DNA of 64,000 nucleotides from Mucilaginibacter ginsenosidivorans (GCF_007971025.1 NZ_CP042436.1:744001-808000); one strand, 5' to 3'. Shown: positions 54,425-62,720, numbered from the stretch's first letter. Numbers and translations: made by a program. Notes: a model not told the origin generated them from the sequence alone.

Positions 54425-54567
54425 TTGCGGTGAGTATCTATATATCTCTATCATTAATACTCTTGCTCACTTTTTTAAATTCTTTAAACAAAGGTGAAGA
54501 ACCATCCTATAACTGGGTAAAGTGACTATACACTTCAATATATAGACTATAAAAAATTATAAAATGG

Positions 54568-55560
54568 ATGATAATAACATTGCCAAAGGAATTTAAAGAG
54601 GCTATTAATGAAATGCCCTTTAACCTCACCGTTAAAAGGAATGCTTTAAAAATATACGCTGCATTACTCACTAAAAAACACTTAGAAAACTCGCTTGGTT
54701 ATTTCCCGGTGTCAAGTGCCTATCTCGCATCTATAAATAAGCGATACTATAAAATCATGGAATATTTTATAGAAAAGAAACTCATTGATTATTATAAAAA
54801 AGCTTACACTGATGAAAACGATATTTTCAATACCGTTTATCGAAAAGCATATAACAAAGAACTGGGCATAACAGCCAAATACCGGTTTCTCGTAAATGTT
54901 GAAGCCGGCGACGAAATTAACGTTGATATGATTACCAATAGAACTTACAGGTGGTATGAAATTATTGAGAAAAGTTTAGAGGAAACAACGTTCCCAATTA
55001 AAATTAAACGAGATAGCTATGGCAGGCGTGTGCACCACACGGCTATCAAGAATTACAAAACAGACTTTAAAGGTTATTATACCATAGATGCCGTTTGTTC
55101 GCAACCCCGGTTGCTTTATAACCACCTTAAAGAAAAAGGAATTGTTGACCCAGAGTATAACCGAATATTTGAAAGCAATTTAGATTTCTATATGGAGGTT
55201 GCATCCAGGTTAAACTTTCAGGGTTCCAACCAAGATAAGCGTAACGAAGCTAAAGATTTGTTTATGCACTGGATTAATGGCCATGGCTATGTTCCAAACT
55301 TTGAGATACACAACCTTTTTAGAACGGTATCTCTTTATCTTAAAGGAATTAAACGTGGAAATTATAAGAACAGCGGATCATTATTACAGCGTATAGAAAG
55401 TAAAATTTGGATAGACGGCATATTGAATAATATACCGTGTGATTTCGCAATACCGATACATGATTGTGTGATTGTCAAAGAACAGGATGCCGATATGGTG
55501 TTAAATTATTGCAAGCACCAATACCCAAATATCAAGTTCAAAAAAGAACTAATAAAATAA
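54568..55560 (+). CDS. Putative replication protein with family A DNA polymerase-like core
   Basis: 330 residues. The first 110 look like a helical DNA-binding region (AYLASINKRYYKIMEYFIEK). The rest carries polymerase-A-like signposts: YYTIDAVCSQPRLLYNHL in the place of motif A (Asp near residue 171), LLQRIESKIWIDGIL in the place of the later helices, and AIPIHDCVIVKEQD as motif C (HD near residue 297, like the 'VHDE' of Pol I). There are no exonuclease motifs. Such short PolA-like proteins can serve as replication initiators of plasmids and satellites. The family is inferred, not proven. Confidence 0.6.
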   Translation: MIITLPKEFKEAINEMPFNLTVKRNALKIYAALLTKKHLENSLGYFPVSSAYLASINKRYYKIMEYFIEKKLIDYYKKAYTDENDIFNTVYRKAYNKELGITAKYRFLVNVEAGDEINVDMITNRTYRWYEIIEKSLEETTFPIKIKRDSYGRRVHHTAIKNYKTDFKGYYTIDAVCSQPRLLYNHLKEKGIVDPEYNRIFESNLDFYMEVASRLNFQGSNQDKRNEAKDLFMHWINGHGYVPNFEIHNLFRTVSLYLKGIKRGNYKNSGSLLQRIESKIWIDGILNNIPCDFAIPIHDCVIVKEQDADMVLNYCKHQYPNIKFKKELIK

Positions 55561-55561
55561 A

Positions 55562-55843
55562 ATGAGAATGAAAATGTTTAAGAAAGCAAGGAAACAAACG
55601 TTACAAGACCTGATTACTTGTAATCAGAATGTAGCAGACCCAATAGAAAAGTTTTGGACAGAAATGGAGATAGTTAACTATCCCGTTAGATTGCACACTT
55701 TTATTAAAAGGAAAGACGACTACCTATTTATTACGAAAATAGCACCATCCATTAAAGCGCCGTTTATGGTGGACGGATATAGTGTGAGCACTCAGCAATT
55801 CAGACACTATATCATTTCCGAGATACTCGGGTCAGATTATTAA
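55562..55843 (+). CDS. Small hypothetical protein, cotranscribed with the replication protein
   Basis: 93 residues from 55562 (MRMKMFKKARKQTLQDLITC), or 89 from the ATG at 55574. It starts one base after the preceding stop. The pattern FWTEMEIVNYPVRLHTFIKR ... KAPFMVDGYSVSTQQFRHYI suggests a compact alpha/beta domain. No family recognised. Position suggests an accessory role in replication. Confidence 0.5.
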   Translation: MRMKMFKKARKQTLQDLITCNQNVADPIEKFWTEMEIVNYPVRLHTFIKRKDDYLFITKIAPSIKAPFMVDGYSVSTQQFRHYIISEILGSDY

Positions 55844-56004
55844 ACCGTTTGATTTGGGTGGTTCTAAGAAATCCGTTTTGTTCGGTTGATACATTGTAAG
55901 GCTTCAGTCTAAAAAGTGTCTTATAACCACCCGAATCACTTTAAACTTAGTAACTGGCTACAATAACCACTCGATTGTTTCTTGGAAAAAATAAATCTCA
56001 AAAC

Positions 56005-56038
56005 AAAAAGGCTCCTGTAGTTATACAGAAGCCTTTTT
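56005..56038. terminator. Bidirectional terminator
   Basis: AAAAAGGCT-c-CTGTA-gtt-... pairs with TACAG-a-AGCCTTTTT. It has a 9-bp outer and 5-bp inner stem, with T runs on both strands, between the convergent genes ending at 55843 and 56073. Confidence 0.88.
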
Positions 56039-56072
56039 ACAATATAGGTTGGGGTGATTGATGTCTAATTCT

Positions 56073-56693
56073 TTAATTGTTAAGCGTAAAGCCGGGGTCG
56101 CCGTTGCCTACAAAGGTAATGTCGTCAATATTACCTCTGTTGCCATTTGTTGGCTGCACAATCTTGAAACGAACTTTGGCAGACGTTGTGATTTTAAAGG
56201 TGGCAGTATAAAATCCGGTGTCCGCATTCCCCGTAGTAATTTCGTTGCTTAATTGGCTCCAAGTGTTACCGCCATCAGTGGACATCATCACTTGATGAGG
56301 CATGCCAAGAGAATATTTAAAGCTAAACTGATTAAGGCCGCTAACATCAAACATCATTGTTATCCAGCATAGACCAAAGTTCATTCGTGCAGAGGCCTTG
56401 CCATTTATTATGTCTTTGTCCGTCCTTCCGATAAGGGCTTCATCAAAATACCATACACCGGAAGAAAGCGTAACATTCGCTGGGGCATAAGCATCTTTTG
56501 TGCCTTTCTCAAAAGTTTCTGTCAACGAATATGATTTGGGTTGTGTGGGGTTTACTGGTGTAGTTGTTGTGTCTGTTGGATTGGTCTTTGTTGTGGTTGG
56601 GGGATTGTTTTGGGTAGGTGTGCCGGTGCCGTCTTTTTTACAGCCAATAGCAATTAAAAAAAATGGAATAAAGATTAAGGTTAGCTTTTTCAT
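56073..56693 (-). CDS. Lipoprotein with jelly-roll-like domain
   Basis: 206 residues. Lipoprotein signal MKKLTLIFIPFFLIAIGCKK, a Pro/Thr linker (PTQNNPPTTTKTNPTDTTTT), then a beta-rich domain (SYSLTETFEKGTKDAYAPAN, GVWYFDEALIGRTDKDIING, DVSGLNQFSFKYS, STDGGNTWSQL). This resembles the jelly-roll modules found beside nuclease or lamin-tail domains in Bacteroidota surface proteins. No catalytic domain is present. A surface protein on a defence-type element might affect phage adsorption; that is speculation. Confidence 0.7.
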   Translation of the reverse strand: MKKLTLIFIPFFLIAIGCKKDGTGTPTQNNPPTTTKTNPTDTTTTPVNPTQPKSYSLTETFEKGTKDAYAPANVTLSSGVWYFDEALIGRTDKDIINGKASARMNFGLCWITMMFDVSGLNQFSFKYSLGMPHQVMMSTDGGNTWSQLSNEITTGNADTGFYTATFKITTSAKVRFKIVQPTNGNRGNIDDITFVGNGDPGFTLNN

Positions 56694-56734
56694 GATTTTA
56701 AAAATTTAACCAAACATAAAATATCTAAACGACT

Positions 56735-56754
56735 TGTCAATCATACGGATGACA
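56735..56754. promoter_or_regulatory. Candidate operator between lipoprotein and XRE regulator
   Basis: TGTCA and TGACA, 10 bases apart, form an inverted repeat in the divergent region between the lipoprotein start (56693) and the XRE regulator. It fits in size for a small helix-turn-helix dimer. Weak evidence. Confidence 0.3.
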
Positions 56755-56788
56755 TTATTTACCCACATCATGGCTATCATTGAAGTTC

Positions 56789-57052
56789 ATGCCAGCCAAA
56801 AGAAAGGAAGAAAATGTAGAAGCAGAAAGGGAACTCCTGATAAAATTAGGAGCGAAGTTTAAGCTGGTGCGTGAAGAAAAGAAACTGTCATTAGAAAAGT
56901 TGGGAAAGATCATCGGAAAAGACAGGCAATCAATTCATCGCTTTGAGAGGGGGGAGTTTAACCCCTCATATCTCTATTTAGTAGAACTGTGCAAAGGATT
57001 GGAGATAAATATTGGGGAGATACTAAAGGAGGCGAATAACGAAACTTTATAG
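56789..57052 (+). CDS. XRE family helix-turn-helix regulator
   Basis: 87 residues from the ATG at 56789 (MPAKRKEENVEAEREL). The HTH is LVREEKKLSLEKLGKIIGKD, RQSIHRFERGEFNPSYLYLV, a standard Cro/C1-type fold as in controller proteins of restriction systems and element repressors. It is probably autoregulated and may also control the divergent lipoprotein. Confidence 0.85.
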   Translation: MPAKRKEENVEAERELLIKLGAKFKLVREEKKLSLEKLGKIIGKDRQSIHRFERGEFNPSYLYLVELCKGLEINIGEILKEANNETL

Positions 57053-57109
57053 CCTACCGAAAACTCCCATCGTTAGATGGAAGTTTATTTTATCCGGTAT
57101 TGATAATTA

Positions 57110-57364
57110 CTAAATTTTGGTTAGCAGATAGCCACCATCAACTTTAGATATAGAAAGAGTTTTAACTTCTTTACCTTTTGAATACTTAGCATAGTAGTAA
57201 GCTGGGATTGAGGTTCGCAAGGTAAATTCCTCCTGGGTTATTAAAAGTCCTTCACCTTTCTTAAGTGCCTCTATTTCGGCGGCAAACAGCACGGGCTTGT
57301 TAACGCCTGTTCTCTTGGTTGCTAAGATTGCTTTTACGTCTTCTTTTGATTTTACTACTGGCAT
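57110..57364 (-). CDS. Small hypothetical protein
   Basis: 84 residues, MPVVKSKEDVKAILATKRTG, ... LITQEEFTLRTSIPAYYYAK, YSKGKEVKTLSISKVDGGYL. It is basic, with a helix followed by short strands and the repeated 'K-E-x-K-T-L' style of small DNA-binding element proteins. Family not recognised. It lies between the XRE regulator and the ParB-methyltransferase. Confidence 0.5.
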   Translation of the reverse strand: MPVVKSKEDVKAILATKRTGVNKPVLFAAEIEALKKGEGLLITQEEFTLRTSIPAYYYAKYSKGKEVKTLSISKVDGGYLLTKI

Positions 57365-57483
57365 GATTGAATGTTTTTAATTATTAATGTTTAGGCTATT
57401 ATGAGGAGTTTTCCGTCAATGGCGGAATCCAAGGGTGAAAAAGTTCCCCACATTTTTAAAATTTACTATTTTTAAATATTCAA

Positions 57484-57554
57484 AGCCACAACCTTGTGGC
57501 TATTGTGATAAGGTTTAGGTTGATACCCCGAAGCAGCGAGTGTTTTCGGGGTAT
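57484..57554. terminator. Two hairpins after the ParB-methyltransferase gene
   Basis: AGCCACA-acct-TGTGGCT (57484-57501) and ATACCCCGAA ... TTCGGGGTAT (57523-57532 with 57545-57554). The second lies 5 bases past the stop of the minus-strand methyltransferase gene. Neither has a strong T run on the minus strand, so the terminator role is tentative. Confidence 0.45.
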
Positions 57555-57558
57555 TGTT

Positions 57559-59151
57559 TTATGCAGCCATTTGGAATATTTCAGTCATACATCCGTCCGA
57601 TTTTTCCTGAATAGCCTTATTGATGTCAAGTGTGCTTAGGGCAAAATTTTCTTTATTTAATTCGTAGCCAATATACTTTCTTCCCAATAGTAAAGCCACG
57701 CGCCCTGTGGTGCCTGACCCAGAGAATGGATCGAGAACAACGTCACCCGGTTTAGATGTTGTAAGTATTGGAAGAACTGGTAAATAATCGGGAAACAATG
57801 CGGGATGATCTACCGTGTTATCCAGTTGCTGCAATTCTTTTTGACGAGCGGAGGCATTATTGCCAACTATAACGTCATGCACTTTTTGCTCCTCAATGAA
57901 ATCCTTAAATTTTTTATAAGGCTTGGTTAACAGCCATTTACCATCTTTTTTATTGCCATCGTCTTTTACATCTCTATAACCGGGCCCTTTAACCAGTTTG
58001 ATAGGATTGTTATGCCAAATCTTAAATTCTTGATAGAAATAGTTATCAGGGTCTTTAACCAAATGAAATATCTTCTCATAAGACGTGTGCAACTTGTTAG
58101 TTAAAGATTGTGGTATAGGGTTTTTCTTTTTCCAAATGATTTCGTTAACCAAATACCACCCTTGTTCCTGGCAAAGTGTTAACAGTAATTTAGTTGGTAT
58201 CAATAGGGCTTGTCTATCCTTGTAGGTTTCGCCGATATTTAAGAAGAAAGAACCGCTTTGCTTTAATATCCTGCGAACATCCTTTAAATGGCTTACAAGG
58301 TTAACGATAAACTCTTCAGGGGTTGATTCCAAACCCAGCTCCGGAATGCCATCAACACCGTTTCCGTAATTCCGTAAGCCGTAATATGGCACTGAGGTCA
58401 TTACGACCTGAACACTCTTGTCCTCAACCTCATTCATGTTTAGACATGACTTATTAAACAACTTTACACTTTCTTCAATCAAGCTATCTTTATAAAATGG
58501 TGTAACAATGTTGCAGCTCTCATTCTTTAATTTTCGGTAATTCTTTACAAGTTTATCGCCAACGCTAAATGACATTTCGCCACTTCTGACCTTATCTAAA
58601 ATTCTTAGCTCTTTATGTTCTTCGGCTTCTTTTTCAAATTCTATGACATTACTAAGCTGACGGAAGGATGAACCTGATAAACCTATCATTTTACCTGCAC
58701 CTTCAAATCTGTCTTTCCCTTTTACATTGAAAGTATCAGTTGTGTTATTGCTTTTTAAATCATTTCGTTGTCCCTGTCTTTTAATTAACAGAGGTAACAG
58801 TATCTCAGCTTCTTTAACAAGCTCTTCCTTTGTCTTCGTCCTTTGCTGATTATGGCAAACAATATTTAAGGCATCGTCCTTACCGTTATCATGAATAACG
58901 ATTGCATCTAATTCGGCTATGCTATCAATTTGATTTATTGCCATCCATCTTCGGCCTCCTGACAATATTTGATTATTATGATTAATAATGACCGGCTCTC
59001 GTTGTCCTACCTCTTTAATTGTTATCGCTAAATCCTCAACGGCCGACACATCACTATATGTGTAAATGTTAGCTAATAATGGATGCAGTGACAATAACTC
59101 TTTTCTAATTTTAATTACTTGCGCGTTTGCTTGAACGTATTTTTTTTCCAT
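57559..59151 (-). CDS. ParB/Spo0J-like domain fused to a DNA N4/N6 methyltransferase
   Basis: 530 residues. Residues about 15-115 are a ParB N-domain (DLAITIKEVGQREPVIINHN, NQILSGGRRWMAINQ). From about 225 on is an amino-methyltransferase of the beta order: the catalytic loop TSVPYYGLRNYG near 252 comes before the SAM motif DPFSGSGTTGRVALLLGRKY near 472. The usual loop is TSPPY; here Val replaces the first Pro. It would methylate adenine or N4-cytosine. ParB-MTase fusions are frequent in phages and islands, where they protect element DNA. No matching endonuclease is adjacent. Confidence 0.88.
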   Translation of the reverse strand: MEKKYVQANAQVIKIRKELLSLHPLLANIYTYSDVSAVEDLAITIKEVGQREPVIINHNNQILSGGRRWMAINQIDSIAELDAIVIHDNGKDDALNIVCHNQQRTKTKEELVKEAEILLPLLIKRQGQRNDLKSNNTTDTFNVKGKDRFEGAGKMIGLSGSSFRQLSNVIEFEKEAEEHKELRILDKVRSGEMSFSVGDKLVKNYRKLKNESCNIVTPFYKDSLIEESVKLFNKSCLNMNEVEDKSVQVVMTSVPYYGLRNYGNGVDGIPELGLESTPEEFIVNLVSHLKDVRRILKQSGSFFLNIGETYKDRQALLIPTKLLLTLCQEQGWYLVNEIIWKKKNPIPQSLTNKLHTSYEKIFHLVKDPDNYFYQEFKIWHNNPIKLVKGPGYRDVKDDGNKKDGKWLLTKPYKKFKDFIEEQKVHDVIVGNNASARQKELQQLDNTVDHPALFPDYLPVLPILTTSKPGDVVLDPFSGSGTTGRVALLLGRKYIGYELNKENFALSTLDINKAIQEKSDGCMTEIFQMAA

Positions 59152-59254
59152 TGTTTTTAAAGTTGTGGCAAGCGACTTCCTTTTATTTACACGAAGTTTT
59201 ACCTGATTAAAAAAATAGAAGTAGGGTTTTGCGAGGGTTCTTCTTTGTCCTCGG

Positions 59255-59334
59255 AATCAGCAATTAAATAGCGCTCTTTAATTGTTGATTAGTGTTATTG
59301 ATGGTTACAAAAGTAGGTAAGAGAAACTATGCAA
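59255..59334 (-). promoter_or_regulatory. Promoter and leader hairpin of the ParB-methyltransferase
   Basis: On the minus strand TTG (complement of 59332-59334), 16 bp, then TACTTTTG (complement of 59308-59315). The leader of about 150 bases contains a 14-bp stem (59255-59268 with 59277-59290, one G-T pair, 8-nt loop). The hairpin suggests an attenuator or a protein-binding leader. Confidence 0.45.
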
Positions 59335-59410
59335 GGAAAGGAAATCACTGATACAACAACCTTACACGCGATATATTTTCAAAATGTTAAATATCTTTTA
59401 ATCAGTGTTT

Positions 59411-59445
59411 TATAAAACTGATACAATTATATTATAAGGGATGTT
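59411..59445. mobile_element. attR of element 1: right arm plus core GATGTT
   Basis: Right arm TATAAAACTGATACAA (59411-59426) is the imperfect inverse of the left arm. The core GATGTT is at 59440-59445. A second ACTGATACAA at about 59346-59355 and an ATCAGT (59401-59406) facing ACTGAT are further integrase-site-like repeats. Confidence 0.75.
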
Positions 59446-59655
59446 GCCCTGGTGGGTGGCGGCAGCAACCCGCAGCCAGGTGAAATATCCATGGCACATA
59501 ACGGGGTGCTTTTCCTTGATGAATTGCCGGAATTTAAACGTTCGGTACTCGAGGTAATGCGTCAGCCGTTGGAAGAACGGCGTATAACCGTTTCCCGTGC
59601 CAAATTCTCAGTTGACTACCCCGCAAATGTGATGCTGATCGCGAGCATGAACCCA
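59440..59655 (+). pseudogene. yifB: yifB middle fragment between the two elements
   Basis: About 72 codons of Yif[21 protein letters not shown], the Walker [41 protein letters not shown] and MLIASMNP. It resumes exactly where the 5' fragment stops and ends inside the conserved MNPCPCG motif, where element 2 begins. The rest of yifB is not in the window. Confidence 0.93.
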
Positions 59656-61127
59656 TGGCGTGGTGATACCTTTTCTCTGGATTTAGACGAAGGAGGGGTG
59701 GCGTAGGCAAGCGTGATGGTGATGTCTTGCTTGGTGATTTCCACTTTGCTCGTGATCACTTCAACAATTGCGCGTTTCTGATCAAGACTCATAGAACCCC
59801 ATTCATCATAAAGTGTTTTGGCATCTGTTAGCACCACGTCGCTTGAAATCAATTGAATATTTCTCACGTCGATTTCCGCCTCAAGCTCTGGAATAATCAC
59901 GTCTAACTGCTGCATCCGTTCTTCTAACGGCGTGTATTGTTCAGTGTACCGTTCTTTAGTGAGGCTGCCGTCGAGACGCAAGTCAACCAGTTCGGTGATA
60001 CGCTTAGCAAGCTTTGTCCGCTCCTTTACCGTCACCTCCAGCAGTTGCTTTTTCTCCTGCAATTGCTGGTCGGATTGTCGTAAATAGTCTTCTCTGTTGA
60101 TGCCGCTCAGATACTCTTTGAGATACACCTGGTATATCTCATCAATATCAGCGACACTGATACGGGTTTTGCAGCGTTTGCAGGCATAGTTTTTCGATGA
60201 TTGATAGACATACATAGTGGTGCCGCAGGAGCATTTCACGAAGCCGGATAAGAGATAGACGGGTTTCGGGCCACGTGGTCTGCGCTTGGCTTCCTGGTTG
60301 TCGAGGATGCCGTTGCATTGCTCCCACAATTCGGGTGAGATAATCGACTCACAGGGAATGATAACCCATTCCGATTGCGGTTTCAGCACCCATTGCTTGT
60401 TGTTGCCGGTGGTTTGGGTATAGTTGGCCCGGCGCTCGCCTTTAGCAGTGCTGTCACGCAATAATCGAGAAACGGTGGTGGCGGTAAATTGTGTGCCATT
60501 GCGAGTGCGATAGCCGCGCCTATTCAATTCCTGGGCCGTACTCTTTTTGCGCTGTAATTGGAGAAACAGTTGATACATGAGTGCTCGTACCGGTGCTTCA
60601 GTCGTGTTGACGACAAATTCTTTGCCGCTCCACTGGTAGCCAAAGGGGGCTTGCCCTCCTAATGATTTGCCAAGTTTTGCCCTGATGGGAACTGATGCGG
60701 CGACGCGGGCGGCTATTTCTTCACGCTCCCATTCTGCCATTGCGGAAATAATGGTGAAAAACAATCTGCCGGCTGGACTGCTTGTGTCGATGTTTTCAGA
60801 CAGCGAGACCAGGTCCGCGCCCTCTTGGCGGAAAATTTCCGCGAACTCCAAGAGTTCTTTGGTGCTCCGGGCCAATCGCGCTAGCTTGGAAAAGACTAAG
60901 CCCGTGATATGTCCGCTCCTGATGTCAGCGAGCATGCGCTGTGCCTCGGGATGCTGCATGACTGATTTCCCACTCACAGCATCCAATCGATACACCTCCA
61001 TTACCTGCCAATCATGCGATTGGGCGTAGTATCGTGCTCGTTGTTCGTGATGCTCGGGACTATCGTCCTTGACTTGCATATCGGTACTCACGCGTATCCA
61101 TATGCCAACTCGTTTTTGTATTGCCAT
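59616..61127 (-). CDS. Large serine recombinase of element 2
   Basis: 503 residues. Ser14 in [16 protein letters not shown] is the nucleophile. [16 protein letters not shown] and [15 protein letters not shown] complete the catalytic domain; [19 protein letters not shown]-like text, the zinc ribbon [20 protein letters not shown] and a coiled coil follow. It is not close to the element 1 integrase and is more G+C rich. About 12 C-terminal residues ([11 protein letters not shown], stop) are encoded by host yifB DNA, so the protein's end depends on integration. Its target is the yifB stretch encoding MNPC. Confidence 0.93.
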   Translation of the reverse strand: MAIQKRVGIWIRVSTDMQVKDDSPEHHEQRARYYAQSHDWQVMEVYRLDAVSGKSVMQHPEAQRMLADIRSGHITGLVFSKLARLARSTKELLEFAEIFRQEGADLVSLSENIDTSSPAGRLFFTIISAMAEWEREEIAARVAASVPIRAKLGKSLGGQAPFGYQWSGKEFVVNTTEAPVRALMYQLFLQLQRKKSTAQELNRRGYRTRNGTQFTATTVSRLLRDSTAKGERRANYTQTTGNNKQWVLKPQSEWVIIPCESIISPELWEQCNGILDNQEAKRRPRGPKPVYLLSGFVKCSCGTTMYVYQSSKNYACKRCKTRISVADIDEIYQVYLKEYLSGINREDYLRQSDQQLQEKKQLLEVTVKERTKLAKRITELVDLRLDGSLTKERYTEQYTPLEERMQQLDVIIPELEAEIDVRNIQLISSDVVLTDAKTLYDEWGSMSLDQKRAIVEVITSKVEITKQDITITLAYATPPSSKSREKVSPRHGFMLAISITFAG

Positions 61128-61161
61128 CTGATAAGTGTTTAGTTGTTGAAAGAATTTGCTT

Positions 61162-61175
61162 TACCTAAAGATAGC
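61162..61175 (-). promoter_or_regulatory. Shared 14-bp promoter box, copy 1
   Basis: TACCTAAAGATAGC on the plus strand; on the minus strand this reads GCTATCTTTAGGTA and contains TATCTTTA, close to the TAnnTTTG box. It precedes the element 2 recombinase by about 35 bases. An identical 14-mer is at 62972-62985. Confidence 0.55.
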
Positions 61176-61220
61176 AAGAGGCAGGTATAATTTATAGGGG
61201 GAACGATTAGTTTAGAAGAA

Positions 61221-61703
61221 CTAACCTGGCGTGACACTGTCGCGATAGCGTGAATGGTGAGCGACCAAGACGGCTTCAGCCATTTTGTGGTGGTATTTGT
61301 TCCGATTCGTCAATTCTTTGGAAACTTTTGGGACAATCATCGGGTACAACAGCGCTGCATGTTCTAACAATTGCCTAGTATTGCGGGCGTGCGGTACCGC
61401 ACCTTTCAACTCTTTTTTAGTCTTATATTCCACCATGCAGCCGTGATAGGTGAATAGGGCAACGAGCTTTTCAAGGAGCATCATGATTGCGGTCGTTTGA
61501 TGCGTCAGGGGTGGTATCTTGAGCGCCACCACGGTAACCCGATGGCGCTTGATATAGTGTTCATAGCTGGAGACGATAACGTCAGCCTTTTGTGCTGACC
61601 AGGGATTTTTGAATGAAAGGGTACGCCATTCGATCAGTCCTCGTTTGTTGATGATGGCAATCCCTGAGGTTCTAGTACCAATGCTAATTCCGAGAATGAC
61701 CAT
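61221..61703 (-). CDS. RuvC/RNase H-fold protein with altered acidic residues
   Basis: 160 residues. The opening VILGISIGTRTSGIAIINKR mirrors the first strand of RuvC (LGIDPGxxxTG), with Ser where the catalytic Asp is expected. VTVVALKIPPLTHQTTAIMM has Lys where RuvC has Glu, and HHKMAEAVLVAHH has Glu for the last Asp. The fold call is reasonable; catalysis looks doubtful. It may bind branched DNA or RNA without cutting. It overlaps the upstream gene's end by 20 bases. Confidence 0.6.
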   Translation of the reverse strand: MVILGISIGTRTSGIAIINKRGLIEWRTLSFKNPWSAQKADVIVSSYEHYIKRHRVTVVALKIPPLTHQTTAIMMLLEKLVALFTYHGCMVEYKTKKELKGAVPHARNTRQLLEHAALLYPMIVPKVSKELTNRNKYHHKMAEAVLVAHHSRYRDSVTPG

Positions 61704-61950
61704 ACCCGCCGAATCGTTTGTATTGGTTCACACTGTTAACGAAAATGGCAGCACGCGATTTGAGGACTTGCGCGTCAGGTGTGGAGCAAGCTTTATTGAG
61801 GGCTTGCCGTAAAAAATCGTGAGGAAATTCTTGTGCGTAGCGCAAAAATTGTGTCAGAGCAGCCGGATCTTCCAGCCGTTCTGCGATTTCATTGGCCAAT
61901 TGAATTTGTTCGGGGGTATACATGTGGGAATAGTGTTTAAAGTGCTTCAT
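61684..61950 (-). CDS. Small hypothetical protein
   Basis: 88 residues, or 79 from the ATG at 61921-61923 (MYTPEQIQLANEIAERLED). It is all helical (AALTQFLRYAQEFPHDFLRQ, ALNKACSTPDAQVLKSRAAI). It overlaps the RuvC-like gene by 20 bases, so both are made together and may form a complex. No family recognised. Confidence 0.55.
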   Translation of the reverse strand: MKHFKHYSHMYTPEQIQLANEIAERLEDPAALTQFLRYAQEFPHDFLRQALNKACSTPDAQVLKSRAAIFVNSVNQYKRFGGYGHSRN

Positions 61951-62089
61951 AAATGATTATGCTAACTATTAATTGCATCGTTCGGTCGCTCGTTTTTTAT
62001 TTTTTTTCGCTTCGTTCGAATATCTCTCTCATCATCTTGTCCTTTATCTATCGGACATACCAAATACGCACTTCAGTGTGCCACACTGA

Positions 62090-62362
62090 CTAGGCCTTTT
62101 GAAATTGTTCAAACTCTTTTAGACGGAGTGTTTCGCGAAAATCCTGGAAGAGTTCGTCATATAGCTCATTGGGTATCGTGTGATAAATGAGACTAAGTTT
62201 GATGAGGTTCATCGCATTGGGAAGCTTCGTGCCTTTTTCCCATTGTGAGATGGGAACGGAATCATGCAGGTCCAACAATGTTGCCACCTGGCGTTGTGTG
62301 AGCCCAAGTGTCTGTCGGTGGAGCCGTAATGCATTTGGAAAAAATCGATGCTGTTTTTCCAT
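62090..62362 (-). CDS. XRE family helix-turn-helix regulator of element 2
   Basis: 90 residues. LHRQTLGLTQRQVATLLDLH and DSVPISQWEKGTKLPNAMNL form a Cro/C1-type HTH. It is a likely repressor of element 2 genes. Confidence 0.88.
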   Translation of the reverse strand: MEKQHRFFPNALRLHRQTLGLTQRQVATLLDLHDSVPISQWEKGTKLPNAMNLIKLSLIYHTIPNELYDELFQDFRETLRLKEFEQFQKA

Positions 62363-62505
62363 GAGTTAAGGATAACAGCAGGGTGTGAAAGAGATAAGGG
62401 AGGGAAAATAGTTTTAAAGAAAGCACGGGAAATTTTTGCTTTCAGTCAGCTAACAATTTCCGGCTGGTTTTCAGCTTATAAACCACACAATCTTTAATCT
62501 CATTT

Positions 62506-62712
62506 TCAGGTTGATTCTGGCTCCATCATATCTAATGATTCCTGCTTCTTTGCGTCTATCTTGGCTTGCAGTTCAGGGGTAAGATTTGTATACGTGTAAT
62601 CGCCGTAGTCGTCTGCAATTTGCATTACGCAATTAGCTGCTTCTAATTCTTCCTTTAATTCGGGGCCGATCTCATTCCAGATTAACCGGGTTAGTACGTC
62701 TTTTATTGTCAT
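62506..62712 (-). CDS. Small acidic hypothetical protein
   Basis: 68 residues, MTIKDVLTRLIWNEIGPELK..., acidic (DDYGDYTYTNLTPELQAKID). No family. It follows the next gene upstream by 8 bp, so the two are co-transcribed. Confidence 0.5.
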   Translation of the reverse strand: MTIKDVLTRLIWNEIGPELKEELEAANCVMQIADDYGDYTYTNLTPELQAKIDAKKQESLDMMEPEST

Positions 62713-62720
62713 TGCAGAAG

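Larger units (their letters stand above)
41729..59445. mobile_element. Element 1: 17.7-kb serine-integrase element inserted in yifB
   Basis: Boundaries are set by the duplicated GATGTT core and by exact restoration of the YifB frame when the ends are joined (SDV|ALVGGG). The DNA is visibly more A+T rich than the flanks. It encodes two serine recombinases, an unknown three-gene operon, a Vsr/methyltransferase/endonuclease cassette, a defence-type reverse transcriptase with structured leader RNA, a WYL protein, an HNH-like protein, a replication module and a ParB-methyltransferase. I see no conjugation genes, so it is mobilisable or satellite-like at most. Confidence 0.88.

Noticed and set aside
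41729-59445. Element 1 as a conjugative element or prophage
   Set aside because: No relaxase, coupling protein, Tra, capsid, terminase or tail genes are visible.
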